NCBI RefSeq assembly: GCF_001995175.1
Contig: NZ_MUKN01000002.1
Location: forward strand, 1-64,000
Source: Rathayibacter rhapontici
Lineage (GTDB): Bacteria > Actinomycetota > Actinomycetes > Actinomycetales > Microbacteriaceae
Direction: 5' to 3'
Length of the DNA stretch: 64,000 nucleotides
A program made the translations under genes and the position numbers. Of this stretch, positions 8,764 through 16,737 are shown in pieces (within the stretch, counting starts at the first letter, position 1; each line of letters begins with the position of its first letter). Under the pieces are notes generated by a model, which ran no database searches, was not told the origin of the DNA, and saw nothing but the letters and a program-made list of their open reading frames with translations.

Positions 8764-9421
8764 CGCCGGGGACGCCGTACGAGGGCGCCGCGCCGGGGGA
8801 GAGCGCGCGGGTCAGATAGGCGTCCTTCTGCGGCAGCCACAGCTCGAGGAGGCGGCGGAGCTCGCTCACGGGGTCGTCGTGATCGTCGACCCGGAGATCC
8901 GTGACCCGCCACGAGGCCTGCTCGACGACCGACAGGCCCGCGGAGCGGAGCGGACCCGCCTCGCCGCCGGCGGCGGCGGCCGCCTCGAGAGCGGCGAGCA
9001 GCCGCTCCTCGAGGGCGCCGGCCGCCACCGAGTAGCCGTCGACCATCGCGTCGAGCACGCCGTCGTTGTCGAGCAGGTTGCCGGCGGCGACGCACCCGTC
9101 GCCGACGGACTCGCCGTGGACACCGAGGGCCTGGGATCCGGAGTGGACGGCGACGCGGCCGCCCGCATCGACGACGGTCACCTGCCGGTAGTCGGCGTAC
9201 CCGTCGGTCGCCAGCGCCGCCGCGATCGCGTCGGCTGCGCTCGCGCCGCTCTGGAGGGCGTCGAGCGCGAGCGCCCCGAGCGCCGGGTTGGTGACGTTCT
9301 GCGAGGCCACCGCACCGACTCCGGCACGCAGATGCGCGCACCGCGAGGCGACCGCGGGACTCGACGACGAGATCACGACGCCGAAGGCGCCGTCGGCGCC
9401 GGCGACGAGCGAGAGCGTCAC
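8756..9421 (-). CDS. DUF1028 family, Ntn-hydrolase-like protein
   Basis: A 221-residue protein starting with GTG at 9421, which overlaps the RidA stop (GTGA). The N-terminus 'TLSLVAGADGAFGVVISSSSP' and then 'AGVGAVASQNVTNPALG' match DUF1028, a family predicted to have an Ntn-hydrolase fold with the Thr or Ser after the initiator as nucleophile. Members commonly sit beside RidA-like and amidase genes, as here. No biochemical role is established, so amide or lactam hydrolysis is only a hypothesis. Confidence 0.85.
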   Translation of the reverse strand: MTLSLVAGADGAFGVVISSSSPAVASRCAHLRAGVGAVASQNVTNPALGALALDALQSGASAADAIAAALATDGYADYRQVTVVDAGGRVAVHSGSQALGVHGESVGDGCVAAGNLLDNDGVLDAMVDGYSVAAGALEERLLAALEAAAAAGGEAGPLRSAGLSVVEQASWRVTDLRVDDHDDPVSELRRLLELWLPQKDAYLTRALSPGAAPSYGVPGDE

Positions 9422-9858
9422 AGGATCACCTCGGCGTCGTCGGCGGGATCGCTGATCACCGCGGTGGCGTCGATCTCGACCAGCCACTCGGGTCGGGCGA
9501 GGGCGTCGACCACGAGACCGGTCGAGACGGGGTGGACCCCCTTCAGCCACCGCCCCATCACCCGGTACACCGGTTCTCGGTAGCGGATGTCGGTGAGGTA
9601 GACCACGACCTTCACGACGTCCTCGAGGCGGGAGCCCGCCTCCCGGAGTAGCAGGTCGATGTTCGCCATCGCCTTCTCGGCCTGGGCCTCGACGTCGCCG
9701 ATCCCGACACTCTCGCGGGTGTCGAGGTCCTGCCCGATCTGACCCCGCAGGTAGACGACTCCGCCCGCGACGACGGCCTGGCAGAGGTCGTTGTCGAGGG
9801 ACTGCTCGGGATAGGTGGCCTTGGTGTTGAAGGGGCGGATGCGGGTGTGCGCGGTCAT
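9418..9858 (-). CDS. RidA/YjgF-family enamine/imine deaminase
   Basis: A 146-residue RidA-fold protein. Features include 'VVYLRGQIGQD', 'QAEKAMANIDLLLREAGS..DVVKVVVYLTDI' and the C-terminal 'RPEWLVEIDATAV', which places the conserved carboxylate-binding Arg before VEI(D/E). RidA proteins hydrolyse reactive enamine or imine intermediates to ketones and ammonia. It is translationally coupled on both sides: its start overlaps the monooxygenase stop by 4 bp and its stop overlaps the DUF1028 start. In an operon with an amine oxidase it may quench imines or act on a pathway intermediate. Confidence 0.9.
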   Translation of the reverse strand: MTAHTRIRPFNTKATYPEQSLDNDLCQAVVAGGVVYLRGQIGQDLDTRESVGIGDVEAQAEKAMANIDLLLREAGSRLEDVVKVVVYLTDIRYREPVYRVMGRWLKGVHPVSTGLVVDALARPEWLVEIDATAVISDPADDAEVIL

Positions 9859-11177
9859 CGGGAGGCCTCCAGTGCCAGGGGTGCGAGCGGTTCGGCGGTC
9901 ACCGAGGGCCGGTACGAGGCGTAGGTGCGCTGGATCGCGATGTGATCCGCGACGTGCTTCGCATCGTGCCAGACGCCCCAGATGAAGCTCGACCCGCGCC
10001 GCGACTGCCAGGGCAGGCCGAGGAAGTAGACGCCGGTCTCGGGGGAGACGCCGCGCCGATGGCGGGGCCGCCCGTCCTCGTCCAGCGCGCCCTCCGGCAG
10101 CCAGCCGTAGTCGGACGTGAAGCCGGTCGCCCAGACGATCGACGTCACTCCCGCTCCGGCGAGATCCAGCTCGCGGATCGGGTCGGTGAGGCAGGCGGGA
10201 TCGGGGTCGAGCACCCGGGCCTCGGGCTCCTCGGGGAGGTCGAGGCCGTGCCGCTCGATGTAGGCGTCGGCCTCGTCGAGGACGCTGAGGAAGTTCGCGT
10301 CCCCGGCGGCGATGTTGCGGGCGAGGTCGTCGCCGAAGCCGACGACACCGTCCTCGTAGGTGTTCGCGCGGCCCACCAGGACGACACCCTCGGCGGCCAG
10401 CCGCCGGAAGTCGACCGTGCGTCCGCCGTCGGCGCCGCTGACGGCGATGGTGACGTGCGCGGCACCGTGGGGAGGAGTCGCGGCGTCCCACTTGTCGAGC
10501 ACGCCCAGCCACCAGACGAAGTCGCGCCCGCGGTAGCTGCGCGGCGGACGGTCGTGCGGACCGACGGCGAGGTGGACCCGGCGCCCGGCGCGCTGGAGCT
10601 CCGCGGCGATCTGCACTCCGGACGAGCCGGCTCCGACGACGAGCACCGCGCCGGAGGGGAGCTGCTGCGGGTTCCGGTAGCTGGACGAGTGGATCTGGGT
10701 CACACCCGCATCGGCCGGGACCAGCGCGGGGATCACGGGGTTCTGGAACGCCCCGGTCGCGGCGACCACGTACCGGGCCCGGTACCGGCCGTCGGTCGTC
10801 TCGACGTCGAAACCGGCGGCTCCCGGCACCCGGCGCACCGCCGTGACCTCCACGCCGCAGCGCACCGGACCGCCGAACCGTGCCGCGTAGGTGCTCATGT
10901 ACTCCGCGACCTGATCCTTCGTCGCGAATCCGTCCGGATCCACGTCGGGGAACTCCATCCCCGGGAAGCGGTCGTGCCAGACGGGTCCGTTCGTGACCAG
11001 CGAGTCCCACCGCTCCGACCGCCACCGTTCGGCGACGCGGCCGCGCTCGAGCACGACGTGGCGGATCCCGGACCGGGTCAGGTGCTCGCTCATGGCGACC
11101 CCCGCCTGACCGGCGCCGACGACGATCACCTCCGTGTCGCGGAGGTCGGGAGGGGTGGGGGAGGGAGAGGACGCCAT
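9855..11177 (-). CDS. CzcO/FMO-like flavin-containing monooxygenase
   Basis: A 440-residue flavoprotein and the first gene of the operon. An FAD Rossmann motif 'VIVVGAGQAGVAM' lies at 17-29 and an NADPH motif 'VLVVGAGSSGVQIAAEL' near 165-181. The FMO/Baeyer-Villiger-like segment is 'GVTQIHSSSYRNP'. The start is taken as ATG 11177, because residues upstream are unlike the family although the frame stays open to 11369. These enzymes insert oxygen at N, S or carbonyl carbons of small substrates. It diverges from the LysR gene, which probably controls it. It may perform the first oxidation of the imported compound. Confidence 0.87.
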   Translation of the reverse strand: MASSPSPTPPDLRDTEVIVVGAGQAGVAMSEHLTRSGIRHVVLERGRVAERWRSERWDSLVTNGPVWHDRFPGMEFPDVDPDGFATKDQVAEYMSTYAARFGGPVRCGVEVTAVRRVPGAAGFDVETTDGRYRARYVVAATGAFQNPVIPALVPADAGVTQIHSSSYRNPQQLPSGAVLVVGAGSSGVQIAAELQRAGRRVHLAVGPHDRPPRSYRGRDFVWWLGVLDKWDAATPPHGAAHVTIAVSGADGGRTVDFRRLAAEGVVLVGRANTYEDGVVGFGDDLARNIAAGDANFLSVLDEADAYIERHGLDLPEEPEARVLDPDPACLTDPIRELDLAGAGVTSIVWATGFTSDYGWLPEGALDEDGRPRHRRGVSPETGVYFLGLPWQSRRGSSFIWGVWHDAKHVADHIAIQRTYASYRPSVTAEPLAPLALEASR

Positions 11178-11334
11178 GGGTGACTGCGCGGCTTTCGATC
11201 GGGGGAGGGAGACAACACGAGTCTGTGAAGCGTCGGGCGGCGGAGCAAATAGCGGAACCCGGACGTGGAGATCTATTATCGAGATGAAAGCAGTCCGCAA
11301 TATCTCCGAAACACATTCGAAACGAGGGGCTCCG
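11178..11334. promoter_or_regulatory. Divergent promoter region with LysR-type motifs
   Basis: This 157 bp region separates the monooxygenase operon from LysR. GCAAATAGC lies at 11245-11253 and ATCTATTATCGAGATG at 11271-11286. Close partners of both, GCTATTTGC and ATCTAAATAATCGATG, occur in the divergent region at 13995-14035. The sharing suggests one regulator acts at both sites. No convincing -35/-10 pair was fixed. Confidence 0.45.
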
Positions 11335-12288
11335 ATGCGGCCGACCCACAAGCCGGACATCTCGCTCACCCAGCTCCGCTACTTCGTCGCGGCGGCGGAA
11401 CGAGGCAGCATGACCTGGGCCGCCGAGGAGCTGTTCGTCGCGCAGTCGGCGATCTCGACGTCGATCGCGAATCTCGAGAAGTCGCTCGGCACCCAGCTGC
11501 TGATCCGGCGACGCGCCAAGGGTCTGCAGCTCACGACGCAGGGGATCGACTTCCTGCAGCGCAGCCGCGGGATCCTGGCCGCGGTGGACGACGCCGTCAG
11601 TGCACTGCGACCCGAGAACACCGCCGGGCGGGTGAACGTCGGCTGCTTCCGCACGCTCGCGCCGTTCTACCTCCCGAGCATCGTCAGCGCGCTCGAGGAG
11701 GCGCATCCCGAGCTCCAGCTCGACGTCACCGAGCTGCTCGCCGACGCGGTGAACGACGCCCTGCACCACCAGGCCATCGAGATCGCCCTGACCTACGACC
11801 TCGGCCTCGACGTCGACATCACGCGCGAGGTGCTGGCCGAGGTGCCGCTCTACGTGACCGTCGGCTCGACGCATCCGCTCGCGGGCCGCTCGGCCGTGCG
11901 GCTCGCCGACCTCGTCGACGAGCCCATGGTGCTGCTCGATCTGCCCGTGAGCCGCGACTACTTCCTGCAGGCCTTCACCGACCAGGGGCTCCGACCGTCG
12001 GTCCGGTACCGCTTCGCCAACTTCGAGGGCGTCCGCGCGATGGTGGCCAGCGGCCACGGCTTCACGCTGCTCAACCAGCAGCCCAAGCTCAGCTACACCT
12101 ACTCCGGCGGCGAGCTGCACCGCCTGAGCATCATCGAGCCGACGAGGCCGCTCGACATCGTGCTCGCGCGCCGCACGGATTCGTCACCGATGACGCGCAA
12201 GGCGGGGCTGTTCGCCGAGCAGGCGCGCCTCGCCGTCGCGCGGATCATGGGCGCGGGCGGTGCGGAGGCGGCTCAGCCGGCCTCGTAG
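11335..12288 (+). CDS. LysR-family transcriptional regulator
   Basis: A 317-residue LTTR. Residues 7-65 form the winged HTH ('LTQLRYFVAAAERGSMTWAAEELFVAQSAISTSI'). Residues about 90-300 are the periplasmic-binding-like effector domain ('GRVNVGCFRTLAPFYLPSIV'). ATG 11335 is preferred, since GAGGGG lies 4-9 bases upstream; an in-frame ATG at 11284 would add 17 residues. The effector domain is of the type seen near nitrogen-compound catabolic genes. It lies between the oxidative operon and the amidohydrolase, whose 3' end it overlaps by 16 bp in convergent orientation. It is the likely local regulator of the 4-18 kb island. Confidence 0.92.
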   Translation: MRPTHKPDISLTQLRYFVAAAERGSMTWAAEELFVAQSAISTSIANLEKSLGTQLLIRRRAKGLQLTTQGIDFLQRSRGILAAVDDAVSALRPENTAGRVNVGCFRTLAPFYLPSIVSALEEAHPELQLDVTELLADAVNDALHHQAIEIALTYDLGLDVDITREVLAEVPLYVTVGSTHPLAGRSAVRLADLVDEPMVLLDLPVSRDYFLQAFTDQGLRPSVRYRFANFEGVRAMVASGHGFTLLNQQPKLSYTYSGGELHRLSIIEPTRPLDIVLARRTDSSPMTRKAGLFAEQARLAVARIMGAGGAEAAQPAS

Positions 12289-13907
12289 ACCGTCTCCCCG
12301 CCGACGACGGTCCGCAGCACCCGGGCGGAGCCGAGAGCGTCCACCTCCCGGAGGTCGCGGTCGACCCACACGAGATCGGCCAGCATTCCCTCGGCGAGCG
12401 TCCCGGTCATCGTCTCGAGGCGGTTGATGTAGGCGGCGTTCGCGAGGTACGCGTCGAGCGCCTCCGCCAGCGGCAGCGCCTGCTCCGGCAGGAGCGGCTC
12501 CGTCAGGACCACGGCGCCGACGGCGTGCGGATCCTCGGGCACGCCCGTGCGCGTGACGGCCGTGCGCACCGACCAGAGCGGGTTCGGATCGGTGACCGGC
12601 CAGTCGCTCCCGCCCACGATCCGCGCCCCCGCGCGGCGCAGGTCGGCGAACGGGAAGTGCCGCCGGGCCCGCTCCGGGCCCAGGAGCGGCAGCTTGCGGG
12701 TCCTGATCTCATCGTCGCTCCTCGCCCAGAGCGCCGTGACGTTCGCGGTGGCGTCCAGCGCGCTGAAGCGCACGACGTCGTCGCCGTCGACGAGGTCGAG
12801 GTGGGCCAGGTGATGGCGGTTCGCCGAGACGCCCGTGCGCTCGCGCACCGCGGCCAGCGCGTCGAGGCAGCTGCGGACCGCGGCGTCGCCGACGGCGTGG
12901 AAGTGGATCTGGAAGCCGGCGGCGTCGAGGGCCGCGGTCGCCCGCTCCAGCTCGTCCGGAGCGAGGAAGGTCACGCCGCGGTCCCCGTCGGTGCCGTCGA
13001 AGGGCTCCAGCATCGCGGCCGTCCGGTTCTCGACCATCCCGTCGACCATCACCTTCACCGTGCCCCCGTCCAGCCGGCCGCTCCCGCGGAGCCGCTCCCG
13101 GATCGCCACCAGGTCGCCGATCTGATCGATTCCCCGCGTCCTGTCCCACCACAGCGCTGTCACGACCCGGGCCGTGAGCAGACCGCGGCGGTCGAGCTCC
13201 TCGTACACGGGCAGCGCGTCCGGGCCGAGGTCCGACACTCCGACCGCCGCGTCCTGCCAGGCCGTGATGCCGACCGAGTGCAGATGCTGCTGCGCAGCGA
13301 GGAGGGCGTCGACGAGCACGCCGGGAGCGGGGTCGGCGAGGAGGCCGCCGACGAGGCCGACCGCGCCCTCGACGAGCACCCCCGTGGGCGCGCCGTCGGC
13401 GTCCCGGAAGATCCGGCCCCCGTCCGGATCGGGGGTCGCGGCGTCGATCCCGGCCGCCGCGAGCGCGGCGCTGTTGACCCAGACGCCGTGCGCGTCGTGG
13501 CTGTGCAGGACCACCGGGCGCGAGGGGACGATGTCGTCGAGGTCCTGCGCCGTGGGGAAGCCGCCGGGGAAGACGTCCCCGAACCAGCCTCCGCCCGAGA
13601 GCACCGGGGCGTCGGGGTCGGCCGCCGCGTGCTCGCCGATGATGCGCCGGTAGGCGTCCCGGTCGTGGACGGGGGCCAGGTCGATGCCGAGCAGCTGCAG
13701 GCCGGCCAGGAGCGGATGGACGTGCGCGTCCTGGAACCCGGGCAGCAGCGTGCCGCCTCCGAGGTCGACCACGGAGTCCGCCCGCCGCGGGGCGTCGTCG
13801 TCGAACGCGACCCGGACGATGCGGTCGCCGGAGGTGACGACGTGTCCGCGCCGGAACTCTCCGGCCCCCAGGTAGAGCAGGCCGTTCGTGTACAGCGTCG
13901 TGCGCAT
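12273..13907 (-). CDS. YtcJ-like metal-dependent amidohydrolase
   Basis: A 544-residue amidohydrolase-superfamily enzyme. The N-terminal beta-sandwich is followed by 'LLPGFQDAHVHPL' (HxH metal site), 'FHAVGDAAV', 'HHLAHLDL' and 'GSDWPVT', and the C-terminal 'AEGMLADLVW'. This is the YtcJ/AepA group, which hydrolyses C-N bonds of exoenzyme-inducer or formamide-type substrates; specificity is not predictable. It is divergent from the ABC importer at 14099, and the shared LysR-like motif sits between them. A role at the amide stage of the same pathway is inferred. Confidence 0.9.
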   Translation of the reverse strand: MRTTLYTNGLLYLGAGEFRRGHVVTSGDRIVRVAFDDDAPRRADSVVDLGGGTLLPGFQDAHVHPLLAGLQLLGIDLAPVHDRDAYRRIIGEHAAADPDAPVLSGGGWFGDVFPGGFPTAQDLDDIVPSRPVVLHSHDAHGVWVNSAALAAAGIDAATPDPDGGRIFRDADGAPTGVLVEGAVGLVGGLLADPAPGVLVDALLAAQQHLHSVGITAWQDAAVGVSDLGPDALPVYEELDRRGLLTARVVTALWWDRTRGIDQIGDLVAIRERLRGSGRLDGGTVKVMVDGMVENRTAAMLEPFDGTDGDRGVTFLAPDELERATAALDAAGFQIHFHAVGDAAVRSCLDALAAVRERTGVSANRHHLAHLDLVDGDDVVRFSALDATANVTALWARSDDEIRTRKLPLLGPERARRHFPFADLRRAGARIVGGSDWPVTDPNPLWSVRTAVTRTGVPEDPHAVGAVVLTEPLLPEQALPLAEALDAYLANAAYINRLETMTGTLAEGMLADLVWVDRDLREVDALGSARVLRTVVGGETVYEAG

Positions 13908-13994
13908 GGGGACCCTTCGCGAGCGGAATGTGAGGCTCCCACCGTCGGTCGCCCGTGTTTCGCATTTGTAACGGCGATATTACCGGCGAGTTGC

Positions 13995-14035
13995 ATCTAA
14001 ATAATCGATGTACGGTGTCGCGGGCGGCTATTTGC
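13995..14035. promoter_or_regulatory. Candidate LysR-binding motifs in the amidohydrolase/ABC divergent region
   Basis: ATCTAAATAATCGATG at 13995-14010 and GCTATTTGC at 14027-14035 mirror the two elements upstream of LysR at 11245-11286. The whole 191 bp gap (13908-14098) is markedly more A/T-rich than its neighbours, as expected of a regulated divergent promoter. The assignment rests only on sequence similarity. Confidence 0.45.
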
Positions 14036-14098
14036 ACGTGATCGTCCGAGGTCCGGATGCTGGACCCACCCGCCGCTCCTCAGTTCCGGAAGGACATC

Positions 14099-15099
14099 AT
14101 GCTCCGCTCCTCAGCCCCCCTCCGCACGGCCCTCGCCCTCACCGGCGCCTCCCTCCTCGGCCTCACCGCCTGCGCGGGTGGTTCCGCCTCGTCCCCCTCC
14201 TCCTCCGGCTCCGAGACGGTGGGCATGGGCATCCAGCCCTGGCTCGGATACGGACCCTGGTACGTCGCCGACGAGAAGGGCTACTTCGAGGACGAGGACG
14301 TCGACGTGTCCATCACGAGCTTCATGAACGACGCCGACATGAGCGCCGCCTTCGCCTCGGACCGCATCCAGGTCGCGAACGTCGCGAGCCACACCGCCCT
14401 GCAGCTGGCGGAGCAGGGCCTCGACATCTCGATCGTCCTGCTCCTGGACGCCTCGCTCACCGCGGACGCGATCCTCACCGACGGATCGATCACCGACGTG
14501 GCCGACCTGGCGGGGAAGGACGTGGCGTTCGAGGAGGGCTCGGTCAGCAACCTCCTCCTCGCTACGCCCTGGAGGAGGCGGGCCTCAGCCTCGATGACAT
14601 CTCCCCGGTGCCGATGGACCCGTCCGAGGCCGCCACCGCCCTGATCGGCGGAAGCGTGCCGGCCGCCGTCACCTACGAGCCCTACATCTCGGAGGCGCGG
14701 AACGCCGGCGACTTCGAGGTCGTCTACACCGCCGCCGAGAAGACGGGGCTCATCAGCGATGTGCTGATCGTGGACAACGACTACCTCGCCGAGAACCCCG
14801 ACGCCGTCCAGAAGGTCGTGAACGCCTGGGGCCCCGCGATCGAGTTCTACCGGTCCGACACCGACGAGGCGCGCGCCATCATCGCCGAGAACGTCGGCAG
14901 CGACGTCGAGGCGCTCTCGAGCGCGTTCGACGGCGTCGAGTTCTACTCGCTCGAGGAGAACAAGACCCGGTTCGGCGGCGACTACTCCGAGTCGGTGCTG
15001 CCCACGGTCGAGGAGGTCGCCGCGCAGATCGGTCTGCTCGAGGGCGGCGCCGACCTCGCCGGCCTCATCGACGACACGTTCGTCGAAGCCGCATCGTGA
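14099..15099 (+). pseudogene. ABC transporter substrate-binding lipoprotein (TauA/SsuA/NMT1-like), frameshifted
   Basis: ATG 14099 follows GGAAGGA. The lipoprotein signal ends at 'LLGLTAC' with C25. The mature part has 'GIQPWLGYGPWYVADEKGYF', typical of the nitrate/taurine/thiamine-precursor class. The frame breaks at about 14561: the first part reads to '..EEGSVSNLLL' and continues one frame over as 'YALEEAGLSLDDISPVPMDP'. Adding one G in CTCG_CTAC gives a full 333-residue protein. The rest is intact, so a sequencing error is likely. It heads an importer operon with permease, ATPase and GMC oxidoreductase. If the break is real, import would be lost. Confidence 0.85.
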
Positions 15100-15127
15100 T
15101 CACCGCCCTCGGGCAGGAGGCCCGCCC

Positions 15128-15970
15128 ATGACGATCTCCCCCCAGACCGCGCCCCTCGCGCGGCAGAAGGGCGCCGCCGGCCCGGCCCGGCCCGTCATCG
15201 ACTCGGCCCTCACTCGGCGGCAGTACATCACCACCGCCGTGCTCGGCTTCCTGGCACTCCTCGTCCTGTGGTCCGCCGTCACCCTCTCCGGACTCGTGAA
15301 CCCGCTGTTCCTGCCGTCGCCGGCGGCTGTCGTCGGAAAGCTCGGCGAGCAGGCGGTCAACGGCGAGCTCTGGTCGGACATGGGAGTGAGCACCTACCGC
15401 GTCATGGTCGGCTTCCTCGCGAGCACGGTGCTGGCGATCCCGATCGGCGTGCTCTGCGGTTCGATCGCCCGTGTGGAGGCGGCCGTCGAGCCGATCATCG
15501 ACTTCATCCGCTACATGCCCGTCGTGGCGTTCGTCCCGCTGACCATCCTCTGGGTCGGCACGGACGACACGCAGAAGTTCCTCATCATCTTCCTCGGCAC
15601 GTTCTTCCAGCAGGTGCTGCTGTTCGCCGACGCCGTGCGCCGGGTCCCCGCGTCCTACCGCAACCTCGGGGCCACCCTCGGACTCTCCCGCGAGCAGATC
15701 CTGATCCGCATCGTCTTCCCGGCGGCGCTGCCCCGCATCTGGGACGCGCTGCGCATCAGCCTCGGCTGGGCCTGGACCTGGCTCGTCGTGGCCGAGCTCG
15801 TCGCCGCCACCTCCGGGATGGGGTACCGCATCACCCAGGCGCAGCGCTTCCTCGAGACCGACCTGATCATCGCCTACGTCATCGTGCTCGGCGTCCTCGG
15901 TCTCGTGTTCGACCAGCTCATGCGCGCACTCGGCCGGCGCTTCTTCCGCTACCTGAAGGGACGCTCCTGA
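15128..15970 (+). CDS. ABC transporter permease (TauC/SsuC-like)
   Basis: A 280-residue membrane permease with about six hydrophobic segments and the EAA loop 'ASYRNLGATLGLSREQILIRIVFPAALPRIWDALR' region near 180-210. It starts with ATG after AGGAGG, 28 bp downstream of the binding protein. Its stop overlaps the ATPase start (TGATG). With its neighbours it forms a nitrate/sulfonate/taurine-class importer; the cargo here is probably the substrate of the surrounding amine/amide genes. Confidence 0.93.
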   Translation: MTISPQTAPLARQKGAAGPARPVIDSALTRRQYITTAVLGFLALLVLWSAVTLSGLVNPLFLPSPAAVVGKLGEQAVNGELWSDMGVSTYRVMVGFLASTVLAIPIGVLCGSIARVEAAVEPIIDFIRYMPVVAFVPLTILWVGTDDTQKFLIIFLGTFFQQVLLFADAVRRVPASYRNLGATLGLSREQILIRIVFPAALPRIWDALRISLGWAWTWLVVAELVAATSGMGYRITQAQRFLETDLIIAYVIVLGVLGLVFDQLMRALGRRFFRYLKGRS

Positions 15971-16737
15971 TGTCGTCGCCCACCCTCGTCCAGCCCAAGG
16001 TCCGTGTCGACGGCGTCGACAAGAGGTTCGGCGACGTCCACGCCCTGAGCGACGTGACCCTCACGCTCGGCGAGCAGGAGTTCGTCTCGGTCGTCGGCGC
16101 GTCCGGATGCGGCAAGAGCACCCTCCTCTCGATCATCGCCGGGCTCGAGGCGCCGACCGACGGAGTCGCGTCGATCGGAGGAGCCCCCATCCACGGTCCC
16201 GGACGCGACCGCGGCGTGGTGTTCCAGTCGGCGACTCTGCTGCCCTGGCTCACCGCTATCGACAACGTCGTCTTCGCCCTGCGCGGGGAGCAGGGGATGT
16301 CGCGCAGGCAGCGGGTCGACCGGGCCCGCGACGTGCTCGCGCAGGTCGGTCTGACCGGGTTCGAGGACTCGTTCCCGGCCCAGCTCTCCGGAGGCATGCA
16401 GCAGCGGGTGGCGCTGGCCCGCTCTCTCGCCTACGGTCCGGAGGTGCTCCTCATGGACGAGCCGTTCGGCGCCCTGGATGCGCTGACGCGGCGCACGATG
16501 CAGGAGCTGCTGACCACCGTGTGGGAGCGCAACCGCATGACGGTCATGCTGATCACCCACGACATCGAGGAGGCCGTCTTCCTCTCGGACCGCGTCGTCG
16601 CCATGACCCCGCGCCCCGGGAAGGTGCGCGCGGAGTTCGCCATCGACCTGCCCCGACCGCGCGACCCGGAGGTGATCGGCAGCCCCGAGTTCCACCACTA
16701 CTACAGCGAGATCCTCGGGCTGATCCACCATGGCTGA
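15970..16737 (+). CDS. ABC transporter ATP-binding protein (TauB/SsuB-like)
   Basis: A 255-residue ATPase with Walker A 'GASGCGKST', Q-loop 'VVFQSATLLPWL', signature 'LSGGMQQRVALARSL', Walker B 'VLLMDEPFGALD' and H-loop 'VMLITHDIEEAVFL'. ATG 15970 is preferred over the longer open frame upstream, which lies inside the permease. It powers the importer encoded by the two preceding genes. The last 8 bp overlap the start of the GMC gene, so that enzyme is part of the same operon. Confidence 0.95.
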   Translation: MSSPTLVQPKVRVDGVDKRFGDVHALSDVTLTLGEQEFVSVVGASGCGKSTLLSIIAGLEAPTDGVASIGGAPIHGPGRDRGVVFQSATLLPWLTAIDNVVFALRGEQGMSRRQRVDRARDVLAQVGLTGFEDSFPAQLSGGMQQRVALARSLAYGPEVLLMDEPFGALDALTRRTMQELLTTVWERNRMTVMLITHDIEEAVFLSDRVVAMTPRPGKVRAEFAIDLPRPRDPEVIGSPEFHHYYSEILGLIHHG

